Part shown: positions 18,292 through 26,465 of the stretch, piece after piece
Position numbering within the stretch: position 1 is the stretch's first letter
How the letters are laid out: every line of letters starts with the position of its first letter
NCBI RefSeq assembly: GCF_038443675.1
Contig: NZ_CP151762.1
Coordinates: forward strand, 2,108,001 to 2,172,000
DNA from: Yoonia sp. G8-12
GTDB taxonomy: Bacteria > Pseudomonadota > Alphaproteobacteria > Rhodobacterales > Rhodobacteraceae
Direction: 5' to 3'
Length of the DNA: 64,000 bases
The notes under the pieces: model-generated
What the model was told of the DNA's origin: nothing
Seen by the model: the letters and a program-made list of their open reading frames with translations, nothing else
Databases searched by the model: none
Program-made: the position numbers and the translations under genes

Positions 18292-19261
18292 ACAACGCCT
18301 TCAAATCCGCCTCTGGCCGCGCACCGATATGGCTGATCACCTCGGATGCGGCGGAATTACCCATCTTGGCGCAAGTCTGCAGGTCGTAACCATTCGTCAG
18401 GCCCCAAAGAAACGCACCGGCAAACAGATCGCCGGCACCGGTGGCATCGACAATATCGGTTGGCACCGCAGGCACATGCCAACGCTGGCCCTCAGCCAAG
18501 ACATGCACCCCGTGCTCGCTGTCGGTACAGGCCACAATCGCCACCTCTGATGCCGCCTGCACCAAGGCGGCGTCAAAATCATCCGTCTGATACATCGACC
18601 CCATTTCGGCGCGGTTGCTGAACAAAAGGTCCACATGATCGCGGATCATATCGCGGAACGCATCGCGGTGCCGCTCAACGCAAAACGGATCGGAAAGCGT
18701 CAGGGAAACGCGCCCGCCCGCGCCCTTACAGGCCGCAACTGCCTTGGCAAAAGCCGCATGGCTATCTGGGCCATCAAAACGGTAGCCTTCCAGATAGATC
18801 CATTCAGCATCGGCCATCTGACCTTCGTCAATGTCATCAGCAGACAGAAATTCGGTGACGCCCAGATAGGTGTTCATCGACCGCTCACCATCGGGCGTCA
18901 CGATCACGATGCAGCGGCCGGTTTCAGCCTCTTCCGTCTTGGGTGCCATCGCGGTTTCATAGCCTGCACCCTGCGCCCGCAGATCGTGGGCAAAGATCGC
19001 ACCCAGTTGGTCATTTTTAACTTTCCCCACATAGGCGGTCCGTCCACCTAGATGGGCAATCCCTGCAATCGTGTTCGCCGCCGATCCGCCGCTGATTTCC
19101 TTGGCGGGACCCACGCGGGAATAAAGGTCAACTGCACGGTCCATGTCGATCAACTGCATGATGCCTTTTTCAACACCGGCCTCGGCCAGAAACGCATCTT
19201 CGGCGCGTGCCAACACATCGACGATCGCATTGCCGATCCCCACAACCTGATACTTTTTCAT
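18269..19261 (-). CDS. PfkB-family kinase, adenosine kinase-like
   Basis: This 330-residue ribokinase-family enzyme has the N-terminal signature GGSAANTIAG (~58-67) and the C-terminal DATGAGDLFAGAF with the catalytic Asp (~280). FDGPDSHAAFA and the overall length fit the bacterial adenosine kinase-like subgroup, which would phosphorylate adenosine to AMP. Other sugars or nucleosides are possible. Its ATG overlaps the nth stop (ATGA), so nth and this gene are coupled. It converges on and overlaps gene 17584-18291 by 23 bases. Confidence 0.87.
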   Translation of the reverse strand: MKKYQVVGIGNAIVDVLARAEDAFLAEAGVEKGIMQLIDMDRAVDLYSRVGPAKEISGGSAANTIAGIAHLGGRTAYVGKVKNDQLGAIFAHDLRAQGAGYETAMAPKTEEAETGRCIVIVTPDGERSMNTYLGVTEFLSADDIDEGQMADAEWIYLEGYRFDGPDSHAAFAKAVAACKGAGGRVSLTLSDPFCVERHRDAFRDMIRDHVDLLFSNRAEMGSMYQTDDFDAALVQAASEVAIVACTDSEHGVHVLAEGQRWHVPAVPTDIVDATGAGDLFAGAFLWGLTNGYDLQTCAKMGNSAASEVISHIGARPEADLKALFKQQGLL

Positions 19262-19902
19262 AGGTTTTTATCCTCAAACATGCAGAGATCGCGGATCAGA
19301 CAGCCCGCGCATTTTGGTTTACGTGCCACACAGGTGTAGCGGCCATGCAGGATCATCCAGTGATGCGCATGGAGTTGGAAATCAGCCGGAATATGGTCTT
19401 CAATCGCGCGTTCGACCGCATCCACATCCTTGCCAGGTGCCACACCGCTTCGATTCCCGAAACGGAAAATATGGGTATCAACCGCTTGGGCCGGTTGCCC
19501 CCACCACATGTTCAGCACCACATTGGCGGTCTTGCGCCCAACACCGGGCAGCGATTGCAGCGCTGCGCGGGAATTGGGAACGATCCCACCATAGTCATCG
19601 ACCAAAATCTGGCTCATCTTGATGACGTTCTTGGCCTTTTGCCGGAAGAGCCCGATGGTTTTGATCTGCTCGGTCAGGCCCTCAAGCCCGAGGTCGAGCA
19701 TTTTTTGGGGCGTATCGGCAATCTTGAACAACGCGCGCGTCGCCTTGTTCACGCCCGCATCAGTGGCCTGCGCCGATAGCGCCACGGCCACAACAAGCGT
19801 GTAGACATTCACATGCTCAAGCTCGCCCTTTGGTTCAGGCTCTGCTGCATGGAACCGCCCAAAGATGGCGCGGATGGTATGATAATCAAGCTGTTTGGCC
19901 AT
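19258..19902 (-). CDS. nth: Endonuclease III
   Basis: This 214-residue base-excision repair glycosylase/AP lyase removes oxidised pyrimidines. The helix-hairpin-helix LPGVGRKTANVV carries the catalytic Lys, and VDTHIFR supplies the catalytic Asp. The [4Fe-4S] cluster cysteines are in CVARKPKCAGCLIRDLC (C-x6-C-x2-C-x5-C). The start MAKQLDYHT at 19902 is preferred over an upstream ATG. It is divergent from another DNA repair gene (Ada-like, 19997), so the ~95-base gap serves both. Confidence 0.95.
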   Translation of the reverse strand: MAKQLDYHTIRAIFGRFHAAEPEPKGELEHVNVYTLVVAVALSAQATDAGVNKATRALFKIADTPQKMLDLGLEGLTEQIKTIGLFRQKAKNVIKMSQILVDDYGGIVPNSRAALQSLPGVGRKTANVVLNMWWGQPAQAVDTHIFRFGNRSGVAPGKDVDAVERAIEDHIPADFQLHAHHWMILHGRYTCVARKPKCAGCLIRDLCMFEDKNL

Positions 19903-19996
19903 GGCGTCCCGTATGCCTTGAAGCCAGTAAGGGGGCAAGCGCGGATGCGCAATTTTCGGGTCGCTTCGCCGTCGCGTTGTCCCTAATTTAAGTCAC

Positions 19997-20872
19997 ATGA
20001 AACAGAGTGATACATACCACTATCAAGTGATGCGCCGCGCAATCGAGACGATTGATGCCGCAGGTGATGAACCTCATACGCTGGCAGATTTGGCGACCCA
20101 GATGAACATGAGCCCTGCGCATTTTCAGCGCCTGTTTTCCGCGTGGGTTGGCGTGTCGCCAAAGCGCTATCAGCAGTATCTAACGCTGGCCCATGCCAAA
20201 ACGCTGCTGCGCGACCGGTTCACAACACTGGAAACCGCCCATGCTGTAGGTCTATCCGGCAGTGGGCGTTTGCACGATCTTTTCGTGCGGTGGGAGGCGA
20301 TGAGCCCCGGTGACTATGCCCGCGACGCCGCTGATCTCACAATCCGCTGGGGGTGGTTTGAAAGCCATTTTGGACCTGCGCTGGTCATGGGCACGGATCG
20401 CGGCATCTGTGGGCTGGCTTTTGCTTCCGAGGCAGGGCCGGACGCCGCGATGGAAGACCTCAGATCACGGTGGCCGAAGGCCGTATTCATTGAGGACCCT
20501 GAGGCCCTACAGCCTTGGGCTAGTGCCGCCCTTGGCATGACCGGTGAGACGCGACTGCATATGATCGGCGCGCCGTTTCAACTCAAGGTCTGGGAGGCGC
20601 TGCTGACCATCCCGTCGGGGCACGTGACCACCTATTCCGAAATCGCGCAGGCGATAGGCAGCCCCAGAGCGGTGCGTGCCGTTGGCACCGCCGTCGGGCG
20701 TAACCCTGTGAGTTGGCTGATTCCCTGCCACCGTGCGTTGCGAAAATCAGGCGCACTTGGGGGGTATCATTGGGGACTGCCGGTCAAGCGCGCAATGCTC
20801 GCATGGGAATCTGCAAGGGCCGATGTACGGCATGATAACCTTCAGAATAGGCAAAACCCTGCTGGTCGCTAG
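19997..20872 (+). CDS. AraC-HTH / O6-methylguanine-DNA methyltransferase fusion (Ada-like)
   Basis: This 291-residue protein has an N-terminal AraC-type DNA-binding domain (~10-105) and a C-terminal methyltransferase domain with the active cysteine in PCHRALRKSG (~245). The N-terminal zinc domain of E. coli Ada, which repairs methylphosphotriesters and triggers activation, is absent. It therefore repairs O6-alkylguanine and may regulate genes by another signal, or use the HTH only for DNA binding. It is divergent from nth. Confidence 0.9.
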   Translation: MKQSDTYHYQVMRRAIETIDAAGDEPHTLADLATQMNMSPAHFQRLFSAWVGVSPKRYQQYLTLAHAKTLLRDRFTTLETAHAVGLSGSGRLHDLFVRWEAMSPGDYARDAADLTIRWGWFESHFGPALVMGTDRGICGLAFASEAGPDAAMEDLRSRWPKAVFIEDPEALQPWASAALGMTGETRLHMIGAPFQLKVWEALLTIPSGHVTTYSEIAQAIGSPRAVRAVGTAVGRNPVSWLIPCHRALRKSGALGGYHWGLPVKRAMLAWESARADVRHDNLQNRQNPAGR

Positions 20873-20956
20873 GCCGTTATTGGATATCATGGCAGAAATG
20901 GGCATAGACTGACCCATCACATAGGCGCGCCTACTGCGCCGATATCAAATGGAACC

Positions 20957-21619
20957 ATGACCATGAAACTTTCGAAATTCCCACTCGTTGTCGCCGCAGC
21001 GTCGCTGACCTTTGTTGCCGCCTGCGATCCCGCTGGCCCGAACCAGTTTGAGAACACGCAGCAAGGTGCCGCTATCGGCGCAGGCGCGGGCGCACTGGCC
21101 GGTATCCTGCTGAACAGGGACGGCTCTGTTGAGGACCGCCAGCGCGGCGCCCTAATCGGTGCGGCATTGGGTGGTGGTGTTGGTGCGGGCATCGGCAACA
21201 ACCTTGACCGTCAGGCCGAAGACCTGCGTCGTTCACTCCGCAGCGATGTTGGCGTTTCAAACAACGGCCGCAACCTGACTGTTGTGCTGAGCCAAGACCT
21301 TCTGTTCGCAACAAACAGCACACAGGTATCGGGCACATCGCAGAACGAATTGCGCATCGTCGCGAATTCGCTGAACCAATACCCCAACACGACTGTGAAC
21401 GTGATCGGCCACACCGATAACGTTGGCGATGCTTCTTTCAACCAAGGTCTGTCCGAGCGCCGCGCGCAAGCCGTTGCTGCGATCTTGATGGGTGGCGGCG
21501 TTTCACCTAGCCGTATCCGTTCGATCGGCGCAGGCGAAAACAACCCTATTGCGTCGAACCTGAACGCATCGGGGCGTCAGATGAACCGTCGTGTGGAAAT
21601 CGTGATTACGCCAAACTAA
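20957..21619 (+). CDS. OmpA-family lipoprotein with glycine-zipper region
   Basis: This ~220-residue protein has a signal peptide ending FVAACD, a lipobox with Asp at position +2. Residues ~35-80 are Gly/Ala-rich (GAAIGAGAGALAG, GALIGAALGGGVGAGIG), a glycine-zipper segment. The C-terminal half is an OmpA peptidoglycan-binding domain (TVNVIGHTDNVGDASFN, LSERRAQAV, NRRVEIVI). It resembles YiaD/Pal-like envelope anchors. In E. coli Asp+2 would retain a lipoprotein in the inner membrane. The start could also be ATG 20963. A strong terminator follows. Confidence 0.88.
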   Translation: MTMKLSKFPLVVAAASLTFVAACDPAGPNQFENTQQGAAIGAGAGALAGILLNRDGSVEDRQRGALIGAALGGGVGAGIGNNLDRQAEDLRRSLRSDVGVSNNGRNLTVVLSQDLLFATNSTQVSGTSQNELRIVANSLNQYPNTTVNVIGHTDNVGDASFNQGLSERRAQAVAAILMGGGVSPSRIRSIGAGENNPIASNLNASGRQMNRRVEIVITPN

Positions 21620-21643
21620 GGCGCAGTTACTTTTACAACCAGC

Positions 21644-21674
21644 AAGAGGAGTCGCAGCGATGCGGCTCCTCTTT
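21644..21674 (+). terminator. Rho-independent terminator after the OmpA lipoprotein
   Basis: The stem AAGAGGAG-U-CGCA / UGCG-G-CUCCUCUU is closed by a GCGA tetraloop and followed by a T-rich stretch. It ends just before the operator of the GntR gene. Confidence 0.9.
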
Positions 21675-21694
21675 GTTATTGTGAACCCGCGTTT

Positions 21695-21715
21695 TTGGTC
21701 ATATCGTTTGACCAA
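21695..21715. promoter_or_regulatory. Palindromic operator in front of the GntR/FCD regulator
   Basis: TTGGTCA-N7-TGACCAA is a perfect inverted repeat ending 18 bases before the regulator's ATG. It has the same half-sites, allowing one base change, and the same spacing as the palindrome at 4635-4655 before glcD. Its position is suited to autoregulation. Confidence 0.6.
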
Positions 21716-21733
21716 TCCAAAACGAATGCTCAC

Positions 21734-22501
21734 ATGCCTTTTGAACCCGTTCATCAAGAAAAACTCTCGCATGGCGTTGTGCGCCAGATCGAAGGATTGA
21801 TCCTGCGCGGCATCCTGCGCCCGGGTGAACGGCTGCCATCAGAACGCGAACTCAGCGAACGCATGAGCGTATCACGCCCCTCTCTGCGCGAAGCCCTGTC
21901 GGATTTGCAGGACCGTGGCTTGCTGGCGTCCAAGGCCGGTGCGGGGGTTTATGTTGCTGATGTCTTGGGCTCTGCCTTTGCGCCCGCACTGGTCACGCTT
22001 TTCGCCACACACGATGAGGCGGTTTTCGACTACATCAGCTTTCGCCGCGATATGGAGGGGCTTGCCGCCGAACGCGCCGCGCGTTTGGCCAGCGACACCG
22101 ACCTTCAGGTGATCAACGCGATTTTTGAAAAGATGGAAGCCGCACATCAAAAGCGGAACCCCGCAGATGAGGCGCATCTGGATGCCGATTTCCATCTGTC
22201 GATCATCGAGGCAAGTCACAACATCATCATGCTGCACATGATGCGGTCGATGTACGAGCTGTTGCGCGAAGGTGTCTTTTACAACCGCACAATCATGTTC
22301 AAACAGCGCATGACCCGCGACGCGCTTCTTGAGCACCACCGCGTGATTAATACGGCCTTGCAAAATCGCGATGCGGCAGGGGCGCGCAAGGCTGTTGAGA
22401 CACATTTGAATTTTGTCGAGGCTTCGCTTTCAGATCATAAGAAATCCGAACGCAACGAGGTCTTCGCCCAAAAGCGTCTGGATCACGAAGTCCGGCGTTA
22501 A
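21734..22501 (+). CDS. GntR-family regulator with FCD domain, candidate GlcC
   Basis: This 255-residue FadR-subfamily repressor has a winged HTH at ~10-75 (GERLPSERELSERMSVSRPSLREAL in the DNA-reading part) and an all-helical FCD ligand domain at ~95-230 typical of regulators of glycolate, lactate and pyruvate genes (GlcC, LldR, PdhR). I start it at ATG 21734; the longer frame would read through the palindrome. The shared operator with glcDEF, 17 kb away, makes a glycolate regulator the best guess. The stop overlaps the convergent CPBP gene by four bases. Confidence 0.85.
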   Translation: MPFEPVHQEKLSHGVVRQIEGLILRGILRPGERLPSERELSERMSVSRPSLREALSDLQDRGLLASKAGAGVYVADVLGSAFAPALVTLFATHDEAVFDYISFRRDMEGLAAERAARLASDTDLQVINAIFEKMEAAHQKRNPADEAHLDADFHLSIIEASHNIIMLHMMRSMYELLREGVFYNRTIMFKQRMTRDALLEHHRVINTALQNRDAAGARKAVETHLNFVEASLSDHKKSERNEVFAQKRLDHEVRR

Positions 22502-23238
22502 TCGGCGCGCGCTTTGCGGATCATATCGGTCCAGAGCCAAATTGAAATGACGGCCTGAATGGCCATGCCGATCAGCGCGAACGGGTGCAGGACCGCTGCG
22601 ACCTGACCAAGGATGACGGCAATATTCCAAAGCCAGTGCCAAATGATCAAAGGCCAGAGGTTCCCAACACGGAGCGCGATGGGCGCAAGAAAAAAACCGA
22701 CCAGAAATGCAAAGAGAACTTGCTGAGACGTCTCTGTGGCGCCCTGCCCTGCCAACCGGTTGACCAGATGGAATAGCCCGAATGAGAACGCGCTGACAAA
22801 CATTGCAAAAGGCACCGTAAGACGGGTCATTGCGCCCCGTAGCAGGATACCGCGAAAGACGACTTCCTCGCCAAAAGCGATCAGCAGTGTCGTCAAAAGC
22901 AGCACTGCGATACCTATGATCCCCAGACCTGCGATATCCTGCGCTGTGAGCGCGCCTGCAATACCTGCCGCCATCACAGCAAGGATGACCCAGCTAGGCA
23001 AGAACCACAGCATACCTGACCACTGCAAGCGTCCAAACCCTACAGAACGCCAACTTGCACAGCGCATGACCATCGCGGCGCAAAAGAGGACGGCGATAAT
23101 TTGTACGGGAAACAGAAAAAGCAACGCAGTTCGCAGGCTAAGCGGCTCACCCCATACAACAAAGATGTACGACGTCGCCACAGCGATGATCGCTACATAA
23201 ACGACCGCGGTCATCACCCCGAGCCTGAGGCTAGGCAT
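22498..23238 (-). CDS. CPBP-family intramembrane protease-like protein
   Basis: This ~246-residue membrane protein has about seven hydrophobic segments. The CPBP/Abi signatures are present: GEEVVFRGILLRG (EExxxR), FSFGLFHLVN (FxxxH) and a third segment PLIIWHWLWN. Members include type II CAAX-type proteases and bacteriocin-immunity proteins; the substrate here is unknown. The start at 23238 (MPSLRLG) is a choice, since an upstream ATG at 23265 is also open. It converges with the GntR gene and is followed by no terminator. Confidence 0.82.
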   Translation of the reverse strand: MPSLRLGVMTAVVYVAIIAVATSYIFVVWGEPLSLRTALLFLFPVQIIAVLFCAAMVMRCASWRSVGFGRLQWSGMLWFLPSWVILAVMAAGIAGALTAQDIAGLGIIGIAVLLLTTLLIAFGEEVVFRGILLRGAMTRLTVPFAMFVSAFSFGLFHLVNRLAGQGATETSQQVLFAFLVGFFLAPIALRVGNLWPLIIWHWLWNIAVILGQVAAVLHPFALIGMAIQAVISIWLWTDMIRKARAD

Positions 23239-23301
23239 CGTTAATACTCCTGCACTGCGCCCCACGCGGTAGTGTCAAAGACCACCCTGCCCCTGTCAAC
23301 G

Positions 23302-23337
23302 AAAAAGCCCGACTGCGCGTGACGCAATCGGGCTTTG
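23302..23337 (-). terminator. Rho-independent terminator of the Fo operon
   Basis: Read on the minus strand, AAAGCCCGA-UUGCG / CGCAG-UCGGGCUUUUUC forms a long GC-rich stem with a UCACG-type loop and a T-run. It lies 20 bases after the atpF stop and ends the atpIBE-b'-b transcript. Confidence 0.92.
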
Positions 23338-23357
23338 TTAAAAAGATATGCGCTGGC

Positions 23358-23918
23358 CTAGTGCAGTTTTTCCGAAACAGTTCCAATCGCGTCATCAATC
23401 AACGCACCGGCAGCTTTCGCATCCATCTGCTTGGCCATCACGTCTTTTGCGACAGCGACAGCTACAGTCACCGCTTGATCGCGCACTTCCTTGACCGCAG
23501 AGTCCTGAGCACTCTGAATCTGGTCCTCAGCAGCGGCAAGACGACGCGTGATCGATTTCGCGATGTCTTCCTTTGCAGAAGTGGCGGCATTGGTAGCCTC
23601 TTCTTTCGCAGCTGACACGATCCGTGCAGCCTGCTCCTGCACTTCTTTTTGCTTGCGCTCATAACTGGCCAGCAGAGCCTGGGCTTCTTCGCGCAGGGCC
23701 TTGGCTTCGTCTAGTTCGGCCTTGATGTTGTCGGCGCGCTTATCGAGCATACCGCCAACAAGGGCAGGAACCTTGAAGTATAACAAGATGCCGATGAAGA
23801 TCAGGAATGCAATCGTGACGACAAAGTCTGTATTCGCCAGCGAGAAGAACGGCTTGTCACCAGCGGCAAGCGCAGGGCTTGCGGCAATGGCGAAAAGGGA
23901 TGTGAGCATCAGTCTCAT
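23358..23918 (-). CDS. atpF: ATP synthase Fo subunit b
   Basis: This 186-residue peripheral-stalk subunit has a signal-like hydrophobic N-terminus (RLMLTSLFAIAASPALAA), then one membrane helix (FVVTIAFLIFIGILLYFKVP, ~31-50) and a long charged coiled coil rich in Ala, Glu, Lys. It is the last gene of the operon, 3 bases after the b' gene. The extra N-terminal segment is commonly seen in rhodobacterial b subunits. Confidence 0.94.
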   Translation of the reverse strand: MRLMLTSLFAIAASPALAAGDKPFFSLANTDFVVTIAFLIFIGILLYFKVPALVGGMLDKRADNIKAELDEAKALREEAQALLASYERKQKEVQEQAARIVSAAKEEATNAATSAKEDIAKSITRRLAAAEDQIQSAQDSAVKEVRDQAVTVAVAVAKDVMAKQMDAKAAGALIDDAIGTVSEKLH

Positions 23919-23921
23919 AAT

Positions 23922-24467
23922 TTATCCCTTCATCCGTGCAGTCACCGCAGCGGTGATCGTTTTCGCGTCAGCAGTCCCGCCCAACGCAGCAACCAATTCT
24001 TTGGCTGTGTCCTTGGCCACGGCTGTTACGCTCTTGACGGCACCAGCGCGAATTTCAGCAATTGCTTCTTCGCTCTCGGCTGTCTTGGCTGCAATCTGTG
24101 CATCGGCTTTCTGCAGCTCGACGTCCAGCTCCGCCTGAATTTCCGCTTTCGCTTCGGCCACAATCTTGTTGGCCTCAGCACGCGCATCAACGAGCGCTTG
24201 GTCATAGGCCGCTTCTGCTTCAGCTGCCTTGTTCTTCAGTTCTTCAGCCGCAGCAATATCATTCGTGATTGTGCCGGAACGCTCTGCCAAAACCGCACCG
24301 ATGCGGGGCAGCGCGACGCGGGACATCACAAAGTAAACTGCGATAAGCGTAATAACCAGCCAGAAGATCTGGTTGGGCATCCAGTCTGCGCAAAGCTGCG
24401 GCATGCCAAGGGCAGAGCCCCCTGCATCAACGCAAACTCCTGCGGCGTCTTGTGTTTCTGTTGCCAT
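23922..24467 (-). CDS. ATP synthase Fo subunit b'
   Basis: This is the 181-residue second b-type stalk subunit, as found in photosynthetic bacteria and their relatives, which use a b/b' heterodimer. One membrane helix (IFWLVITLIAVYFVMSRV, ~34-51) is followed by an Ala/Glu-rich coiled coil to the end. Its N-terminal ~28 residues are unusual in holding two cysteines (GVCVDAGG and QLCADW). It lies between atpE and atpF. Confidence 0.94.
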   Translation of the reverse strand: MATETQDAAGVCVDAGGSALGMPQLCADWMPNQIFWLVITLIAVYFVMSRVALPRIGAVLAERSGTITNDIAAAEELKNKAAEAEAAYDQALVDARAEANKIVAEAKAEIQAELDVELQKADAQIAAKTAESEEAIAEIRAGAVKSVTAVAKDTAKELVAALGGTADAKTITAAVTARMKG

Positions 24468-24548
24468 GCTGGCCCCCGAATACCTTGATGTTTTACCGAC
24501 TGACGCGGGGTTCCGCGTCAGTCAGCCGTAAGGATATGGGTCGTGTTC

Positions 24549-24773
24549 TTAAACAGCGAACATAAGCAGAAGCGACACGAGGAACGCGAAGATCCCCAGA
24601 GCTTCGGCAAATGCCAGACCGATGAACAGTGTTGCTGTTTGACCAGCAGCAGCAGATGGGTTGCGCAGCGCGCCTGCCAGGTAGTTACCTGCAACGTTGC
24701 CAACACCCAGTGCAGCCAAACCTGAACCGATTGCCGCAATGCCTGCGCCGATGTGTGCGAGATCGCCTTCCAT
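24549..24773 (-). CDS. atpE: ATP synthase Fo subunit c
   Basis: This 74-residue two-helix hairpin protein forms the rotor ring. The polar loop is ALRNPSAAAGQ, with the conserved Arg-Asn/Gln-Pro type turn. The proton-binding carboxylate is the Glu in GLAFAEALGIFA (~residue 58), and no Na+-binding Gln/Ser set is obvious, so proton coupling is likely. A short gap of ~80 bases to the b' gene has no terminator. Confidence 0.96.
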   Translation of the reverse strand: MEGDLAHIGAGIAAIGSGLAALGVGNVAGNYLAGALRNPSAAAGQTATLFIGLAFAEALGIFAFLVSLLLMFAV

Positions 24774-24828
24774 GTGAATTCTCCTTACGATTGGAAGTTG
24801 AGTAGAGTGGCGGGAAACCCCGCCGTTG

Positions 24829-25587
24829 TTAGTGTGCGGGATGAAGCGCGTCTTTCAGATAAACGCACGTCAAAATGGTGAAAACATAGGCCTGAATACC
24901 GCAGACGAGGATTTCCAGACCATAGATCGCAATGATGCCGAGGATCGCTGCAGGACTGATGATCGCGGCCGCCGCGAATGTGGCAAACACCTTCAGAACA
25001 ACGTGACCGGCGGCGATGTTACCCGCCAAACGAATGGACAGGCTGACGGGGCGCACGAAGTACGAGATAATTTCGATGATTGCGATGACCGGGCGAAGAA
25101 ACGCTGGCGCATCCGACATCCAGAACAGGCCGAGGAACGCTGGGCCATTTTTTACGAAGCCCAGGATCGTGATCGCGATGAAGACGCCGAAACCCAATAT
25201 CACGGTGACTGCAATCATTGATGTCGGCGAATAGGACATCGGGATCAGCGCAAGATAGTTCGAAAACAGAATAAACAGGAACAATGACATGATGTAAGGA
25301 AAATACTTCACACCGTCTTTGCCGGTAACGTCCTCAACCATCTTATAGATAAAACCGTAGAGCAGCTCACCAATCGACTGGATACGTGTCGGGATCACAG
25401 CGCGGCCACGGCTACCCAGAACAAAGACCGCAGCAATCGCCAAAAGCGCAACCGCCATCCAGAGCGTCACGTTAGTCGGGGTATACCAGTGAACCGGACC
25501 ATCACCGAACAACGGCTTGACGATAAATTGGTCCAGCGGGTGGAATTGAAATACGGAACCACCTTCGGAGTACTCTTCAGTCGCCAC
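24829..25587 (-). CDS. atpB: ATP synthase Fo subunit a
   Basis: This 252-residue membrane subunit forms the proton channel with the c ring. SLSIRLAGNIAAGHV contains the essential Arg, and FPYIMSLFLFILFSNYLALIP is a characteristic helix. I start it at GTG 25587 (MATEEYSEGG), overlapping the atpI stop by 11 bases; an upstream ATG at 25617 would lengthen the overlap. Confidence 0.95.
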   Translation of the reverse strand: MATEEYSEGGSVFQFHPLDQFIVKPLFGDGPVHWYTPTNVTLWMAVALLAIAAVFVLGSRGRAVIPTRIQSIGELLYGFIYKMVEDVTGKDGVKYFPYIMSLFLFILFSNYLALIPMSYSPTSMIAVTVILGFGVFIAITILGFVKNGPAFLGLFWMSDAPAFLRPVIAIIEIISYFVRPVSLSIRLAGNIAAGHVVLKVFATFAAAAIISPAAILGIIAIYGLEILVCGIQAYVFTILTCVYLKDALHPAH

Positions 25588-25912
25588 GTGCTTCACCCTC
25601 TTCTGTCGCAGCCGCAAGCTGCTTTCGTTGAACTTCTTTGGCTGATCGCACCATGGTCATGACACCCGCCGCGAGGCCGAAAAATATAAACAGCACCAGA
25701 AAAATCGGCATGGTCCCAAAGAAGGTATCCAATCCGTATCCGATGCCAAATCCGATCCCGAGACCGGAAACAAGCTCGATCACCATTCGCCAGGCAAGCT
25801 GCACCTGAGAGTAGTGTTCTTCCGAGTGGTCTTTTACCTCAGTCGGTGATTTTAGCGCCGCGATCTTCGCTTCAAGTGCTTTGAGGCGATCTGCATCCTG
25901 GCTATCAGACAT
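25577..25912 (-). CDS. atpI: ATP synthase assembly protein AtpI
   Basis: This 111-residue protein has an N-terminal coiled-coil-like segment (RLKALEAKIAALK) and two membrane helices (MVIELVSGLGIGFGIGYGLD and PIFLVLFIFFGLAAGVMTMV). AtpI helps assemble the c ring. The start MSDSQDADRLK at 25912 is preferred over the further ATG. It is the first gene of the operon; the AT-rich region 25970-26060 upstream probably holds the promoter, but no clear -35/-10 pair was picked out. Confidence 0.9.
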   Translation of the reverse strand: MSDSQDADRLKALEAKIAALKSPTEVKDHSEEHYSQVQLAWRMVIELVSGLGIGFGIGYGLDTFFGTMPIFLVLFIFFGLAAGVMTMVRSAKEVQRKQLAAATEEGEARGD

Positions 25913-26072
25913 CGGTACAACCCCTTGAAAGGTTGGGCATGGTGTAGGGCGCGCACCATTCAGAGTCAATAGAACCTATTTTTACAATTAATCTATTAAT
26001 ATCAGTGCATTATGTGGCGTCAAATCCGTATGGTTTTGCTTAAAGCGCGCATGAAATCCACAAAACGATATT

Positions 26073-26086
26073 CAACCAAATGGTTG
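26073..26086. promoter_or_regulatory. Inverted repeat CAACCA-AA-TGGTTG, ArsR operator candidate
   Basis: This perfect 6-2-6 inverted repeat lies 33 bases before the ArsR-type regulator's ATG. Such ATTCAACCAAATGGTTGA-like sites occur in front of ArsR genes paired with SRPBCC proteins; that comparison is from memory. It suggests autoregulation and also argues against the upstream ATG at 26080, which lies inside it. Confidence 0.5.
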
Positions 26087-26118
26087 ACGTTTCCCTTGCG
26101 CCCCGCTTAATCGGCAGC

Positions 26119-26442
26119 ATGACCACCCAACTTGACCAAACCTTCGCGGCATTGGCCGACCCGACACGGCGCGCAATCCTCGCGATGCTGCTGGAGGATG
26201 ATATGGCCGTGACAGATGTGGCCGAACCCTTTGAGATGTCATTGGCGGCGATCTCGAAACATCTGGGCGTTCTAACTGCATCTGGGCTGATCTCTCAGGA
26301 AAAGCGTGGCCGCGTGAAATGGTGCAAGCTGGAACCCGACGCTTTGCGCGAGGCCTCGGTCTGGATGCAGGCCTTTGGCCAGATGGACGCGATTGATTTG
26401 GATGCGTTTGAGAGTTTTCTGTCACAACAGTTGAAAGAGTAA
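26119..26442 (+). CDS. ArsR-family transcriptional regulator
   Basis: This 107-residue winged-helix regulator contains ALADPTRRAILAMLLE (~9-24) and the recognition-helix region MSLAAISKHLGVLTASGLI (~42-60), typical of ArsR proteins. There is only one cysteine (VKWCKLEP), so a classic metal site is unlikely; the subgroup is usually followed by an SRPBCC/AHSA1 gene. None is here: the next gene is a convergent transporter. The start is ATG 26119. Confidence 0.88.
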   Translation: MTTQLDQTFAALADPTRRAILAMLLEDDMAVTDVAEPFEMSLAAISKHLGVLTASGLISQEKRGRVKWCKLEPDALREASVWMQAFGQMDAIDLDAFESFLSQQLKE

Positions 26443-26465
26443 CGTTGGCAGCAATTGCCCAGATT

